Position numbers and translations under genes: made by a program. From the NCBI RefSeq assembly GCF_019145205.1, contig NZ_JAHSTT010000001.1:558001-622000 (forward strand): a stretch of DNA of 64,000 bases, read 5' to 3'. Position 1 is the stretch's first letter; the number at the start of each line of letters is the position of its first letter. The notes beneath the pieces are model-generated. The model searched no databases and was not told the origin of the DNA. It saw only the letters and a program-made list of their open reading frames with translations. The DNA comes from Pseudomonas khavaziana. Lineage in GTDB: Bacteria > Pseudomonadota > Gammaproteobacteria > Pseudomonadales > Pseudomonadaceae. This document shows, one piece after another, positions 15,484 through 25,357 of the stretch.

Positions 15484-16344
15484 TCATTCTGGTGGAACCT
15501 GTGACTCAGGTAATTCCGATGATTCCGGTGGTTGCTCAGCGCCCGGATCCCATTCAAAAGCCTGTGTGCCCCCTGTCCGAGCGTTTTGAATCAAAAATGT
15601 TCTTGGGGTTTCGGGAGGGTAAAGGGTTTCTGCCAGATGTTTATCGCCAGGTGAAAGTTCATAGTTTGGCGCTTTGACGTCACCGCCGCTCGCGAAATTA
15701 TCTATTACGTGGTAGTGCATGATTGACTTGGGGTCATAAGGGGTCAGCTTGATTTCGTCTGGCCCAACATGAAGTAATGCCGTCATGATTCTTTGGTAAC
15801 TGCTGAATTCCTGATTCGCAAACTGTTCACCAAACATCTCAGCTAAGGCGGGCACGTTATATTGTATAGGGTTAGCTGGGTGCTGGTGTTCGTGAATTAT
15901 GCCCAGTGCGTGACCGAACTCATGTTGTATGACTCTGGATGTCTCCCTGGTGTTATTGGTGTAACGAACGGTCATCGTTGGTTGGTCGGGGGGAGCGTCT
16001 TTTGCATTCGTGCCGCGCAGGGATTGCCCTCCGCTTGCTCTTTGAGTACCTATCCTGATATCGCCGTCGTCCGTATCGACGAATTCGAGTTTTAAATTGA
16101 TATAAGGCTGCCATTTTTTTATGGCTGTTTTAGTCAGGTCCTTGTCCTCGTCGCTCATGCCAATCAATGAAATTCGCACCGTTGAGTGTTGTGGCCATAA
16201 GTACCGAGTGTCGGCGATTCCCCGCTTTTTCCTGATTGAAGGTGATGTGCTGGCTTCGACGGTCGAGTCTTGCGAGGGTGGCTGATCGGCGTCAAGCTGG
16301 GTTGGCGGGAGGACGGCCGTGGGCGGAATGGCAGTTATGTTCAT
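15484..16344 (-). CDS. Astacin-like zinc metalloprotease
   Basis: A 286-residue metzincin protease. The zinc-binding motif HEFGHALGIIHEHQHP (H141, E142, H145, H151) matches the astacin pattern HExxHxxGxxHE, and SIMHY at 207-211 supplies the Met-turn (M209), so the catalytic core looks intact. The first 40 residues are Pro/Ser/Thr-rich and disordered, with a possible processing site at IRKKRG (37-42). No signal peptide is evident. The C-terminal tail is acidic and proline-rich. A good AGGAAA ribosome site precedes ATG. The gene is flanked by AT-rich DNA and is unrelated to its neighbours, suggesting transfer. It may act on host or competitor proteins, but its substrate and export route are not visible. 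Confidence 0.78.
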   Translation of the reverse strand: MNITAIPPTAVLPPTQLDADQPPSQDSTVEASTSPSIRKKRGIADTRYLWPQHSTVRISLIGMSDEDKDLTKTAIKKWQPYINLKLEFVDTDDGDIRIGTQRASGGQSLRGTNAKDAPPDQPTMTVRYTNNTRETSRVIQHEFGHALGIIHEHQHPANPIQYNVPALAEMFGEQFANQEFSSYQRIMTALLHVGPDEIKLTPYDPKSIMHYHVIDNFASGGDVKAPNYELSPGDKHLAETLYPPETPRTFLIQNARTGGTQAFEWDPGAEQPPESSELPESQVPPE

Positions 16345-16742
16345 GAATTTCCTGACTAAGCGTCGACGTGTAGGGCGAGTCGTACTTAGTAGTGGGAATT
16401 GGATATGAACAGTTCCGGAAAAGTATGTTTCAGAGTTTTTCGTTATTTTTAATGCTGTGGCTTGAGCAAAAGTTAGAAGTTCGAAATAGAAGTAAGTTTA
16501 TTTGGAAGTTTGATTTATTAATCAGAGAGTTTTTTCGGTTTGAAAGCTTGCCAAACGTTTATAGTTTATTTTTTTTTACGCATATTAGGTTGTTGACTTC
16601 AGGCTGAACCTGATCTCAAAAACATTTGGGTGGTCAAGCCTAGGAAACTATGCTGCTGGTGGTCTAGAACCTTGGGTTTACGAGTATTTGCTGAAGGCGC
16701 ATCCGTTGCAGCCGCCCCCACAGTATGGAGGCGGCACGCGGT
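16345..16742. other. AT-rich non-coding stretch upstream of the metalloprotease and downstream of dapC
   Basis: About 400 bases with no gene I can support. Positions 16430-16600 are strikingly AT-rich compared with all surrounding DNA, with long T runs. A short rightward frame at 16392-16607 exists but has no ribosome site and an amino-acid content typical of AT-rich noise. The leftward metalloprotease promoter must lie here. Near 16711-16735 GCCGCC and GGCGGC could form a hairpin downstream of dapC, without a T-run. Confidence 0.5.
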
Positions 16743-17942
16743 TCAAGCGCGACGCTGGATGAAGTTGCGAATTCGCTCGGCCGCCTCCATGCACTCTGCC
16801 AACGGAGCAACCAGCGCCATGCGTACACGCCCCGAGCCAGGGTTGAAACCGTCCACTTCCCGTGACAGGTAAGAGCCCGGCACCACGGTCACGTGTTCTT
16901 CTACGAACAAATCACGGCAGAAAGCAGCATCGTCGCCATTCACGTTCGGCCACAAATAAAAACCACCGTCCGGGCTCTGCACATCCAGCACTGGTTTAAG
17001 GATCGCCAGCACCGCGTCGAACTTCTCGCGATACAGGTCACGGTTGGCCTGTACGTGGGCTTCGTCCTGCCAGGCGGCAATGCTTGCCAGTTGGGTTTGC
17101 ACCGGCATCGCGCAGCCGTGGTAGGTGCGGTACAGCAGGAAGCTCTTGAGGATGTCGGCATCGCCGGCCACGAAACCCGAGCGCAGGCCTGGCAGGTTGG
17201 AGCGCTTGGATAGACTGTGGAACACCACGCAACGCTTGAAGTCCTGGCGGCCCAGTTCGACGCAGGCACTGAGCAGGCCCGGCGGCGGGGTTTGTTCGTC
17301 GAAGTACAGCTCGCTGTAGCACTCGTCGGCGGCGATCACGAAGTCGTGTTCGTCGGCCAGGGCGATGAGTTTTTTCAGGGTGCCCACCGGGATCAGCGCG
17401 CCGGTCGGATTGCCTGGCGAGCACAGGAACAGGATCTGGCAGCGTTTCCAGATATCCGGTGAAACTGCCTCGAAGTCCGGGTTGAAGCCGTTGGCATCCA
17501 GGCAAGGCAGGTAGTGTGGCTTGGCCCCGGCCAGGAACGCGGCGCCTTCGTAGATTTGGTAGAACGGGTTCGGGCTGACCACCAGTGCATCGTCGCCGCG
17601 GTTGACCACGGTCTGGGTAAAGGCGAACAGCGCTTCACGGGTGCCGTTGACCGGCAGGATGTTACGCGCCGGGTCCAGCCAGCCCTTGGGCACGTTGAAG
17701 CGGCATTCGCACCAGGCGCCGATGGCTTCGCGCAGTGCCGGGATGCCCAAGGTGGTGGGGTACACCGCCATCTGGTCGAGATTGTTGCTCAGTGCCTCGG
17801 CAACGAATGCTGGCGACGTGTGCTTGGGCTCGCCGATAGACAGCGCGATAGGGCGTTTGTCCGGGTTTGGCGTGACACTGCCGAGCAGAGCGCGCAATTT
17901 CTCGAAGGGGTAGGGCTGCAACTGGTTAAGGGCGTTGTTCAT
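16743..17942 (-). CDS. dapC: Succinyldiaminopimelate transaminase DapC
   Basis: A 399-residue fold-type I PLP aminotransferase that converts N-succinyl-2-amino-6-ketopimelate to N-succinyl-LL-diaminopimelate, in lysine and peptidoglycan synthesis. The PLP-binding lysine lies in SLSKRSNLPGLRSG (about residues 234-247), and CSPGNPTG (about 173-180) and the AADECYSELYF segment are the other cofactor-contact motifs. The N-terminus MNNALNQLQPYPFEKLRALL is typical of DapC in pseudomonads. It is the last of the leftward set map-glnD-dapC and is separated from glnD by a REPIN, so it probably has its own promoter. Confidence 0.92.
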   Translation of the reverse strand: MNNALNQLQPYPFEKLRALLGSVTPNPDKRPIALSIGEPKHTSPAFVAEALSNNLDQMAVYPTTLGIPALREAIGAWCECRFNVPKGWLDPARNILPVNGTREALFAFTQTVVNRGDDALVVSPNPFYQIYEGAAFLAGAKPHYLPCLDANGFNPDFEAVSPDIWKRCQILFLCSPGNPTGALIPVGTLKKLIALADEHDFVIAADECYSELYFDEQTPPPGLLSACVELGRQDFKRCVVFHSLSKRSNLPGLRSGFVAGDADILKSFLLYRTYHGCAMPVQTQLASIAAWQDEAHVQANRDLYREKFDAVLAILKPVLDVQSPDGGFYLWPNVNGDDAAFCRDLFVEEHVTVVPGSYLSREVDGFNPGSGRVRMALVAPLAECMEAAERIRNFIQRRA

Positions 17943-17999
17943 CGAAGATCTCGTTTAATTCAGTTGTAATGCGATGTGCCGGACAAAGCAGATCTAAAG

Positions 18000-18086
18000 G
18001 TGGGAGGGGGCTTGCTCCCGATAGCGGCCTGCCAGTTGATCTCTTTGTTGCTGACCCACCGCTATCGGGAGCAAGCCCCCTCCCAC
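18000..18086. repeat. REPIN (REP doublet) between glnD and dapC
   Basis: GTGGGAGGGGGCTTGCTCCC...GATAGCGG at 18000-18027 is repeated as its exact inverse complement at 18059-18086, giving a 28-base palindromic arm pair around a 31-base spacer. Near-identical elements lie at 41374 and 59446. This is the REP doublet typical of P. fluorescens-group chromosomes, mobilised in trans by RAYT transposases; none is encoded in the window. Confidence 0.9.
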
Positions 18087-18100
18087 AATAAACCGGGTGT

Positions 18101-20803
18101 TCAAATGGTCAGGCGCGTCAGCTCAACGCCAGGTTCCTGGGTCACGCTCAATTGCTGCACGATGGCGTCCTGCAAGCGTCGACACAGTTCCGGGTCGGAC
18201 AGCGGCTGGTTGTCGGCATCGGTAATAAAGAACACGTCTTCCACCCGCTCGCCGAGGGTCGCAATCTTGGCGTTCTGCAATGACAGATCGAACTCCAGGA
18301 AGATCCCGCCGATGCGTGCCAGCAGGCCTGGGCGGTCCGGTGCGCTGAGCTCCAGCACCGTTACCGGGCGCTGGGCATCGTTGGAAATGGTCACCTGGGG
18401 CGCAAAGGCAAAATGCTTGAGCTGGCGTGGCACCCGGCGCTGGATGATGGTCGGGTAATCGTCCGGGTTGCGCAGTGCTTCCGTCAGGCCCTCGCGGATC
18501 TTTTTCACCCGCACCGGGTTGTCACCAATCGAGTCGCCGTCGGTGTCGAGCACGATGTAGGTGTCGAGGGTGAACTGGCTGCTGGAGGTGATGACCCGGG
18601 CGTCGTGGATATTCAGGTTGAGCTGGTCCATGGCGGCCACGGTCACGGCAAAAAAGTCGTGCTGGTCCGGCGCATAGATGAAGATTTGCGTGCCGCCTTC
18701 AAATTCTCGCTGGGTGGTTTCCTTGATCAGCACCAGGGGGCCGCCATCGGCCGGTTGCTGCAGGATCGCGTCGCTGTGCCAGGCCACGTCGCCGGCGGTG
18801 TGGCGCAGGAAATAATCGTCACCCAGTTGTGACCAGAGTTGCTCGACGTCGTCCGGGTCATTGCCACCGCGTACCAGGATATCCAGGGCCGCGCTCTGGG
18901 TGCGGCGGATCTGCTCTTCGCGATCCACCGGGTTCTCCAGGCCGCGGCGCAGGGCGCGCTTGGTCTCGGTGTAGAGCTGGCGCAACAGGCTGGCACGCCA
19001 GGAGTTCCACAGCGTGGGGTTGGTGGCGTTGATGTCGGAGACCGTGAGCACATACAGGTAGTCGAGGCGGGTTTCATCACCGACGATTCCGGCGAAGTCG
19101 TGGATTACCTGCGGGTCGGACAAGTCCTTGCGCTGGGCTGTGGTCGACATCACCAGGTGGTTTTGCACCAGCCAGACAATCAGGCGGCTGTCCCACAGGG
19201 GCAACTGGTGACGCTGGCAGAAGGCTTCGGCGTCCACTGCGCCAATTTCCGAGTGGTCGCCATGCCGGCCTTTACCGATGTCGTGATACAGGCCGGCCAG
19301 GTAGATCAGCTCGGGCTTGGGCAGCTTGGCCATCAACTTGCTGGCCAGCGGGAATTTCTCTGACACCTGGGTGTACTGCAACTTACGCAGATGCTTGATG
19401 AGGTTCAGGGTGTGGGCGTCGACGGTATAGATGTGGAACAGATCATGTTGCATCTGCCCGACGATAAAGCCGAACTCCGGCAGGTAGCGCCCGAGGATGC
19501 CGTAGCGGTTCATGCGCCGCAGGTTGCGGTGGATGCCGATGCGGCACTTGAACAGCTCTATGAACAGGCTGGTGTTGCGGATGTCGTTGCGAAATTCGTC
19601 GTCGATCAGGTGGCGGTTTTCCCGCAGCAGGCGAATGGTGTCGGCGCGCACGCCTTTGATTTCCGGCTGCTGGGCCATCAGCACGAAGATTTCCAGCATG
19701 GCGAACGGGGTGCGGCGGAACACGTTGTCGTTGCGTGCTTCGATATAGCCATCGTGCAGCTGGAAGCGCGCATTGATCGGCTGTGGCGGCGCTTCGTCTT
19801 CGGGGGCCAGGATCACCTCTTCGAAGTGCTGGATGATCAGATCACTGAGCTGGGCGATGCTCATGACCACACGGTAATACTGCTGCATGAAACTTTCGAT
19901 GCTGGTCTTCGCGTCTTCGCCTTCAAAGCCCAGCAGGGTGGCAATGGAGCGCTGGTGATCGAACAGCAGGCGGTCTTCGGAGCGCCCGGCGAGCATGTGC
20001 AGGGCGTAGCGCACCTTCCACAGAAACTCCTGGGACGAGGCCAGCAGGGTGTTTTCGCTTTCCACCAGGAAGCCTTCGCCGGCCAGGGCGCGCAAGTTCA
20101 GCGTGCCATATTGGCGGCGCGCCACCCATAGAATCGTCTGAATATCCCGCAGCCCACCCGGGGAGCCTTTGACGTTGGGTTCCAGGTTGTATTCGGTGTC
20201 GTTGTACTTGTGATGCCGCGCCTTCTGTTCGGCGCGCTTGGCCAGGAAGAAATCCTTGCTCGGCCACATGTGTGCAGTGCTGGTGACCTCAAGCATACGT
20301 TGGCGCAGGCGCTCGGGGCCGGCGATGGTGCGGCTTTCCATCAGGTTGGTGATCACCGTCAGGTCGGCGCGGGCTTCTTCGGCGCATTCGGCCACCGAGC
20401 GCACGCTCTGGCCGACCTCCAGTCCAATATCCCACAGCAATGTCAGAAAACGCTCGATGGAATCGCGAAAGATCTCGTGGTCGGCGCTGTCCAGCAGGAT
20501 GAGCAGGTCGATGTCGGAGTAGGGGTGCAGCTCGCCGCGACCGTAGCCGCCGACCGCCACCAGGGCGATATCGGCGTTTGCGCTCCAGCTGAACTGTTCC
20601 CAGGCTTTTTGCAGGATGTTATCGACGAACCAGGCACGATCCTCGATCAGGCGACGGATGTCCCGACCGCTGCGAAAGCGTGCGTCGAGCACTTCGCGGG
20701 CTTGGCGGATGGCTTTCTTGAAGGCGGCGATGGGGCTCGCCTTCAGTGCCAGCTCGGCCTGGAACTGGCCGCGGTCGAAGAGTTCGGGATCCACCTGGGG
20801 CAT
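18101..20803 (-). CDS. glnD: [Protein-PII] uridylyltransferase / uridylyl-removing enzyme GlnD
   Basis: A 900-residue bifunctional sensor of glutamine that attaches UMP to, or removes it from, PII proteins (GlnB/GlnK), so controlling nitrogen metabolism. The nucleotidyltransferase motif [18 protein letters not shown] starts at residue 85, with the metal-binding Asp pair D97/D99. An HD phosphohydrolase domain carries [14 protein letters not shown] at about 512-525. Two ACT domains at about 705-780 and 815-890 bind glutamine. The length is normal for the family. The start has an AAGGAAAG ribosome site. It is co-directional with map, 65 bases downstream of it. Confidence 0.95.
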   Translation of the reverse strand: MPQVDPELFDRGQFQAELALKASPIAAFKKAIRQAREVLDARFRSGRDIRRLIEDRAWFVDNILQKAWEQFSWSANADIALVAVGGYGRGELHPYSDIDLLILLDSADHEIFRDSIERFLTLLWDIGLEVGQSVRSVAECAEEARADLTVITNLMESRTIAGPERLRQRMLEVTSTAHMWPSKDFFLAKRAEQKARHHKYNDTEYNLEPNVKGSPGGLRDIQTILWVARRQYGTLNLRALAGEGFLVESENTLLASSQEFLWKVRYALHMLAGRSEDRLLFDHQRSIATLLGFEGEDAKTSIESFMQQYYRVVMSIAQLSDLIIQHFEEVILAPEDEAPPQPINARFQLHDGYIEARNDNVFRRTPFAMLEIFVLMAQQPEIKGVRADTIRLLRENRHLIDDEFRNDIRNTSLFIELFKCRIGIHRNLRRMNRYGILGRYLPEFGFIVGQMQHDLFHIYTVDAHTLNLIKHLRKLQYTQVSEKFPLASKLMAKLPKPELIYLAGLYHDIGKGRHGDHSEIGAVDAEAFCQRHQLPLWDSRLIVWLVQNHLVMSTTAQRKDLSDPQVIHDFAGIVGDETRLDYLYVLTVSDINATNPTLWNSWRASLLRQLYTETKRALRRGLENPVDREEQIRRTQSAALDILVRGGNDPDDVEQLWSQLGDDYFLRHTAGDVAWHSDAILQQPADGGPLVLIKETTQREFEGGTQIFIYAPDQHDFFAVTVAAMDQLNLNIHDARVITSSSQFTLDTYIVLDTDGDSIGDNPVRVKKIREGLTEALRNPDDYPTIIQRRVPRQLKHFAFAPQVTISNDAQRPVTVLELSAPDRPGLLARIGGIFLEFDLSLQNAKIATLGERVEDVFFITDADNQPLSDPELCRRLQDAIVQQLSVTQEPGVELTRLTI

Positions 20804-20868
20804 CGATCGGCTTTCCTTTCTATCTAATAGTCAGTCACAGCACAGCCTGGGAAAACCAGCACAGCCTT

Positions 20869-21651
20869 TTACGCAGAGACGCGAGGGATTGTGTCGTCGG
20901 CGCGCAGGGTGAAGATCTCGTAGCCGGTGTCGGTGACCAGCAGGGTGTGTTCCCACTGGGCCGAGAGCTTGCGGTCCTTGGTGATGGCGGTCCAACCGTC
21001 GCCCAGCACTTTGGTATCGGCCTTGCCCTGGTTGATCATCGGCTCGATGGTGAAGGTCATGCCGGCCTTGAGTTCCATGCCGGTGCCGGCCTTGCCGTAG
21101 TGCAGGATCTGCGGTTCTTCGTGGAACACCTTGCCGATACCGTGGCCGCAGAATTCGCGCACGACCGAGAAGCCGTTCTTTTCCGCGTGCTTCTGGATCA
21201 CTTCGCCGATGTCACCCAGGCGGCAGCCAGGCTTGACGATCTCAATGGCCTTGTACATGCATTCCTGGGTGACCTGGGACAGGCGCTCGGCCCACACCGG
21301 CACGTTGCCGACGTGGAACATGCGGCTGGTGTCGCCGTGGTAGCCATCCTTGATCACGGTGACGTCGATGTTCAGGGTATCGCCATCCTTCAGCGGCTTG
21401 TCACCGGGAATCCCATGGCAGACCACGTGGTTGATCGAGGTGCAGATCGACTTGGGGAAGCCTTTGTAGTTCAGCGGGGCAGGGATGGCCTTTTGCACGT
21501 TGACTATATAGTCGTGGCAGATACGGTCCAGCGCTTCGGTAGTGACACCGGGCTTGACGTGTTCGGCAATCATTTCCAGCACGTCGGCAGCCAGTTTGCC
21601 GGCAACGCGCATGCCTGCGATGTCTTCGGCGGTTTTCAAGGTAACGGTCAT
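20869..21651 (-). CDS. map: Methionine aminopeptidase, type I
   Basis: A 260-residue cytoplasmic metalloenzyme that removes the initiator methionine from new proteins. Metal ligands of the pita-bread fold can be placed in NIDVTVIKDGYHGDTSRMF (two aspartates), GHGIGKVFHEEPQ (histidine), FTIEPM (glutamate) and WEHTLLVT (glutamate). It begins MTVTLKTAEDIAGMRVAGKL with no N-terminal extension, as in type I bacterial enzymes. It is divergent from rpsB, an arrangement conserved in gammaproteobacteria, so both promoters lie in 21652-22038. Confidence 0.95.
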   Translation of the reverse strand: MTVTLKTAEDIAGMRVAGKLAADVLEMIAEHVKPGVTTEALDRICHDYIVNVQKAIPAPLNYKGFPKSICTSINHVVCHGIPGDKPLKDGDTLNIDVTVIKDGYHGDTSRMFHVGNVPVWAERLSQVTQECMYKAIEIVKPGCRLGDIGEVIQKHAEKNGFSVVREFCGHGIGKVFHEEPQILHYGKAGTGMELKAGMTFTIEPMINQGKADTKVLGDGWTAITKDRKLSAQWEHTLLVTDTGYEIFTLRADDTIPRVSA

Positions 21652-22038
21652 ACAGGCTCTCTCTAGCGCGACGCGCTGAAATCAATACGGTTCACGGGGG
21701 CGCGACAAAGGGTTGAAGTATTCGCGCAAGTCCCAAAAAACGCGATTCTAACAGACGATGGTGTCAAATCATGAGCGTCTGGTGATCGCTTCTCTCTATA
21801 AGGTGGCGGCAGGTTGGCTCTATTCAAGGGGTTGGGTAAAGGTCGCGGGGGGCAAATGTGATTGCGGGTTTCGTTTTTGTCGATGCTGTGGTATAAAATG
21901 CGCCGCTTTCCGGGGATACCCCGCAAAGCTTAAATCCACACACGTGTCGACACGATGACCTGGGTGCCGGAGGCCTTGAAGCCGCTGGTTGGTCATTGGG
22001 ATACGTGGAGGCCAAACCCGACTTATTAAGGAACTATC
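21652..22038. other. Divergent map / rpsB regulatory region with structured rpsB leader
   Basis: A 387-base gap. The leftward map promoter should lie in the left part. The right part carries the rpsB promoter at 21889-21897 and a roughly 130-base GC-rich leader with several self-complementary blocks (for example TTTCCGGGGATACCCCG near 21906). Conserved, structured rpsB leaders in gammaproteobacteria mediate autoregulation by ribosomal protein S2, so this leader is a strong candidate for the same. A good AAGGA ribosome site (22029-22033) precedes ATG 22039. Confidence 0.55.
21889..21900 (+). promoter_or_regulatory. rpsB-tsf promoter, extended -10
   Basis: TGGTATAAAATG: an extended -10 (TG at 21889-21890, then TATAAA at 21892-21897) with a weak -35 (TTTCGT, 21869-21874) at 17 bases. 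The GC-rich discriminator CGCC follows, a feature of growth-rate and stringently controlled ribosomal promoters. Confidence 0.6.
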
Positions 22039-22776
22039 ATGTCCCAAGTCAACATGCGCGATATGCTGAAGGCCGGTGTGCACTTCGGTCACCAGACCCG
22101 TTACTGGAACCCGAAAATGGGTAAGTACATTTTCGGCGCGCGTAACAAGATCCACATTATCAACCTTGAAAAAACCCTGCCAATGTTCAACGAAGCGCTG
22201 ACTTTCGTAGAGCGCCTGGCCCAGGGCAAAAACAAGATCCTGTTCGTCGGCACCAAGCGTTCCGCTGGCAAGATCGTTGCTGAAGAAGCAGCACGTTGCG
22301 GTTCGCCGTACGTCGATCACCGCTGGTTGGGCGGTATGCTGACCAACTTCAAAACCATCCGTGCTTCCATCAAGCGTCTGCGTGACCTTGAAGTGCAAGC
22401 CGAAGACGGTACTTTCGCCAAGCTGACCAAGAAAGAAGCGCTGATGCGCACTCGTGACCTGGAAAAGCTCGATCGTTCCCTGGGTGGTATCAAGGACATG
22501 GGCGGTCTGCCTGACGCACTGTTCGTTATCGACGTTGATCACGAGCGCATCGCGATCACCGAAGCCAACAAGCTGGGCATCCCGGTTATCGGCGTAGTCG
22601 ATACCAACAGCAGCCCGGAAGGCGTTGACTACATCATCCCAGGCAACGATGACGCAATCCGCGCTATCCAGCTGTACATGGGTTCGATGGCTGACGCTGT
22701 AATCCGTGGCCGCAACCACGTTGCTGGTGGTACCGAGCAGTTCGTTGAAGAAGCTCCGGTAGCTGCCGCTGAGTAA
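22039..22776 (+). CDS. rpsB: 30S ribosomal protein S2
   Basis: A 245-residue ribosomal protein of the small subunit, needed for binding of S1 and for initiation. The opening [20 protein letters not shown] and the segments [16 protein letters not shown] (about 70-85) and [16 protein letters not shown] (about 94-109) are diagnostic. It is the first gene of the rpsB-tsf operon, behind a structured leader. A perfect 13-pair hairpin with T-run lies between it and tsf, so part of the transcripts should end there. Confidence 0.97.
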   Translation: MSQVNMRDMLKAGVHFGHQTRYWNPKMGKYIFGARNKIHIINLEKTLPMFNEALTFVERLAQGKNKILFVGTKRSAGKIVAEEAARCGSPYVDHRWLGGMLTNFKTIRASIKRLRDLEVQAEDGTFAKLTKKEALMRTRDLEKLDRSLGGIKDMGGLPDALFVIDVDHERIAITEANKLGIPVIGVVDTNSSPEGVDYIIPGNDDAIRAIQLYMGSMADAVIRGRNHVAGGTEQFVEEAPVAAAE

Positions 22777-22802
22777 CTGACGCCCTGGCGTTGACTCAGT
22801 AA

Positions 22803-22831
22803 GCAAAAAGGGGGCTTGGCCCCCTTTTTGC
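22803..22831 (+). terminator. rpsB-tsf intercistronic terminator / attenuator
   Basis: GCAAAAAGGGGGC (22803-22815), loop TTG, GCCCCCTTTTTGC (22819-22831): a perfect 13-pair stem with the T-run forming its 3' arm. It is symmetrical and could also stop transcripts from the other side. Confidence 0.8.
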
Positions 22832-22967
22832 CACCTCGAAAACCATTTGTCGGCAGCGCAGCTACATTATTTGTAACGTGCAGCGGCCTACAACGGAGAT
22901 TCGGGAAGAATTGATCGCCCGTTTGATCGGGTGGAATGGTTGAAAACCTATCCAAGAGGATTTTGAA

Positions 22968-23831
22968 ATGGCAGAGATTACTGCAGCGTTGGTTAAAGAA
23001 CTGCGTGAGCGTACCGGCGAAGGCATGATGGATTGCAAAAAGGCCTTGACCAAGGCCGGCGGCGACATCGAAAAAGCCATTGATGACATGCGTGCTTCCG
23101 GCGCCATCAAGGCTGCCAAGAAAGCAGGCAACGTCGCTGCTGAAGGCGCCATCGCCCTGAAGGAAGACGGTAAATCCGCCGTTCTGCTGGAAGTGAACTC
23201 GCAGACCGACTTCCTGGCCCTGCAGGATGACTTCAAGGCATTCGTTGCTGCCAGCGTTGAGAAGGCCTTCGCTGACAAGCTGACCACCGTTGAGCCTCTG
23301 ATCGAAGCTCAAGAAGCTGATCGCCTGGTACTGGTCGGCAAGGTTGGCGAGAACGTCAACATCCGTCGCCTGGTTCGCGTTGAAGGTGATGTTGTCGGTG
23401 GCTACCTGCACGGCAACAAAATCGGTGTAGCGGTTGTTCTGAAAGGCGGCGATGTTGAGCTGGCCAAAGACATCGCCATGCACGTTGCTGCAAGCAACCC
23501 TGAGTTCCTGCTGCCTTCGGAAGTGTCTGCCGACGCAATCGAACGTGAAAAAGCTGTGTTCCTGAGCCTCAACGCCGACAAGATCGCCGGCAAGCCAGAG
23601 AACATCGTTGAAAACATGATCAAAGGCCGTATCAGCAAGTTCCTGGCTGAAGCAAGCCTGGTTGAGCAGGCGTTCGTGAAGAACCCTGAAATCAAGGTGG
23701 GCGAACTGGCCAAGAAAGCCGGTGCTGAAATCGTTTCCTTCACTTACTTCAAAGTAGGCGAAGGCATCGATAAGCCGGTCGACAACTTCGCTGAAGAAGT
23801 TGCTGCCCAGCTGGCTGCCGCCAAGCAATAA
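22968..23831 (+). CDS. tsf: Elongation factor Ts
   Basis: A 287-residue guanine-nucleotide exchange factor that recycles EF-Tu. The N-terminal UBA-like domain MAEITAALVKELRERTGEGM and the EF-Tu contact motif LEVNSQTDF (about 76-84, containing the TDF triplet) are diagnostic. AGAGGA precedes ATG. Downstream lies a good terminator (23853-23887), so the rpsB-tsf unit ends before pyrH. Confidence 0.97.
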   Translation: MAEITAALVKELRERTGEGMMDCKKALTKAGGDIEKAIDDMRASGAIKAAKKAGNVAAEGAIALKEDGKSAVLLEVNSQTDFLALQDDFKAFVAASVEKAFADKLTTVEPLIEAQEADRLVLVGKVGENVNIRRLVRVEGDVVGGYLHGNKIGVAVVLKGGDVELAKDIAMHVAASNPEFLLPSEVSADAIEREKAVFLSLNADKIAGKPENIVENMIKGRISKFLAEASLVEQAFVKNPEIKVGELAKKAGAEIVSFTYFKVGEGIDKPVDNFAEEVAAQLAAAKQ

Positions 23832-23852
23832 GACAGTTCCAGACTGTCGCCG

Positions 23853-23887
23853 AAAGAGGCTGCCCGCTCACGCGCGCAGCCTCTTTT
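23853..23887 (+). terminator. Terminator after tsf
   Basis: AAAGAGGCTGC (23853-23863), a 12-base loop, GCAGCCTCTTT (23876-23886) and a further T: an 11-pair stem at the end of the rpsB-tsf operon. Confidence 0.75.
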
Positions 23888-24042
23888 CAAATGGGAAGGC
23901 CAATTTTATTTGGTTTCCTCTCGGAACTGGCTTACAAAGCCGTGTTCCGATGGCGCTGTGATAGCGTCCAGCTAGAGTGAACGCAAGCCGTAAACGGCTC
24001 GCCAAGAATTTTTTAAAAAATACGCCGCAGGAGAGATTCGCA

Positions 24043-24786
24043 ATGGCTCAGCAGGGCAGTGGTTATCAGGCTCGCTATAAACGCATTCTACTCAAGCTCA
24101 GCGGCGAGGCCCTGATGGGCTCGGAAGAGTTCGGGATCGACCCCAAGGTGCTTGATCGCATGGCGCTGGAAGTCGGCCAACTGGTCGGTATCGGCGTGCA
24201 GGTCGGCCTGGTGATTGGCGGTGGCAACCTGTTCCGCGGTGCGGCACTGAGTGCGGCAGGCATGGACCGTGTCACCGGCGATCACATGGGCATGCTGGCC
24301 ACTGTGATGAATGCCCTGGCCATGCGCGACGCCCTGGAGCGCGCCAACATCTCGGCCATCGTGATGTCGGCTATTTCCATGGTTGGCGTGACCGATCACT
24401 ATGATCGCCGCAAAGCCATGCGCCACCTGAACGCCAAGGAAGTGGTGATTTTTGCTGCCGGCACTGGTAACCCATTCTTCACCACCGACTCGGCCGCATG
24501 CCTGCGCGCTATCGAAATCGATGCTGACGTGGTGCTGAAGGCGACCAAGGTGGATGGTGTATACACTGCAGACCCATTCAAAGACCCGCATGCCGAGAAG
24601 TTCGATCATCTGACCTACGATGAAGTGCTGGATCGCAAGCTGGGTGTGATGGACCTGACGGCTATCTGTCTGTGCCGCGACCACAAGATGCCGTTGCGCG
24701 TATTTAACATGAACAAGCCCGGCGCCCTGCTGAACATCGTACACGGCGGCGCAGAAGGGACTCTGATCGAGGAAGGCCAACAATGA
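24043..24786 (+). CDS. pyrH: UMP kinase
   Basis: A 247-residue hexameric amino-acid-kinase-fold enzyme that makes UDP from UMP, the committed step towards UTP and CTP. Motifs: [13 protein letters not shown] (about 10-22, phosphate binding), [10 protein letters not shown] (about 57-66) and [13 protein letters not shown] (about 140-152). ATG 24043 with GGAGAG at 24030 is chosen over the longer upstream frame, whose extra 22 residues are not family-like. Its stop overlaps the frr start (ATGA). Confidence 0.96.
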   Translation: MAQQGSGYQARYKRILLKLSGEALMGSEEFGIDPKVLDRMALEVGQLVGIGVQVGLVIGGGNLFRGAALSAAGMDRVTGDHMGMLATVMNALAMRDALERANISAIVMSAISMVGVTDHYDRRKAMRHLNAKEVVIFAAGTGNPFFTTDSAACLRAIEIDADVVLKATKVDGVYTADPFKDPHAEKFDHLTYDEVLDRKLGVMDLTAICLCRDHKMPLRVFNMNKPGALLNIVHGGAEGTLIEEGQQ

Positions 24787-25340
24787 TCAATGAAATCAAG
24801 AAAGACGCCCAGGCGCGTATGCAAAAATCCCTGGAATCCCTGAGCCACGCATTTGGCCAGATCCGTACCGGCAAGGCGCACCCGAGCATCCTGGGCAGCG
24901 TGATGGTGCCTTACTACGGCGCTGACACTCCTCTGAGCAGCGTAGCCAACGTCACCGTAAAGGACTCGCGCACCCTGCAAGTCGTGGCCTTCGAGCGCAA
25001 CATGCTTGCTGCTGTGGACAAAGCGATCCAGAGCGCCGGCCTGAACCTCAACCCGACCAACCTGGGCGAGTTGCTGCTGATCTCCATGCCTGCCCTGACT
25101 GAAGAAACCCGTAAAGGCTTCACCAAGCAGGCACGCAGTGCCGCTGAAGATGCGCGCGTTGCCGTGCGCAACATCCGCCGTGACGCATTGGGCGACCTGA
25201 AGAAGCTGGTCAAGGACAAGGAAATCAGCGAAGACGAAGAGCGTCGTGCCGTCGCTGATATCGACAAGCTGACCAAGGACGCCGAAGCGCAGATCACCAA
25301 GGCGACCGAAGAAAAAGAAAAGGACCTGATGGCCGTATAA
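24783..25340 (+). CDS. frr: Ribosome recycling factor
   Basis: A 185-residue tRNA-shaped protein that with EF-G splits the post-termination ribosome. The family length is exact, and [26 protein letters not shown] sequence near 25-46 and the [15 protein letters not shown] segment (about 129-143) are diagnostic. It starts within the pyrH stop (ATGA overlap), with GAGGAAGG upstream, so it is translationally coupled to pyrH; uppS follows after 17 bases. Confidence 0.96.
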   Translation: MINEIKKDAQARMQKSLESLSHAFGQIRTGKAHPSILGSVMVPYYGADTPLSSVANVTVKDSRTLQVVAFERNMLAAVDKAIQSAGLNLNPTNLGELLLISMPALTEETRKGFTKQARSAAEDARVAVRNIRRDALGDLKKLVKDKEISEDEERRAVADIDKLTKDAEAQITKATEEKEKDLMAV

Positions 25341-25357
25341 GGGGTCAGGACGCCTTC

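Noticed and set aside
16392..16607. Possible 71-residue gene in AT-rich DNA
   Set aside because: No ribosome site and Phe/Leu/Lys/Arg-rich composition expected from random AT-rich sequence.
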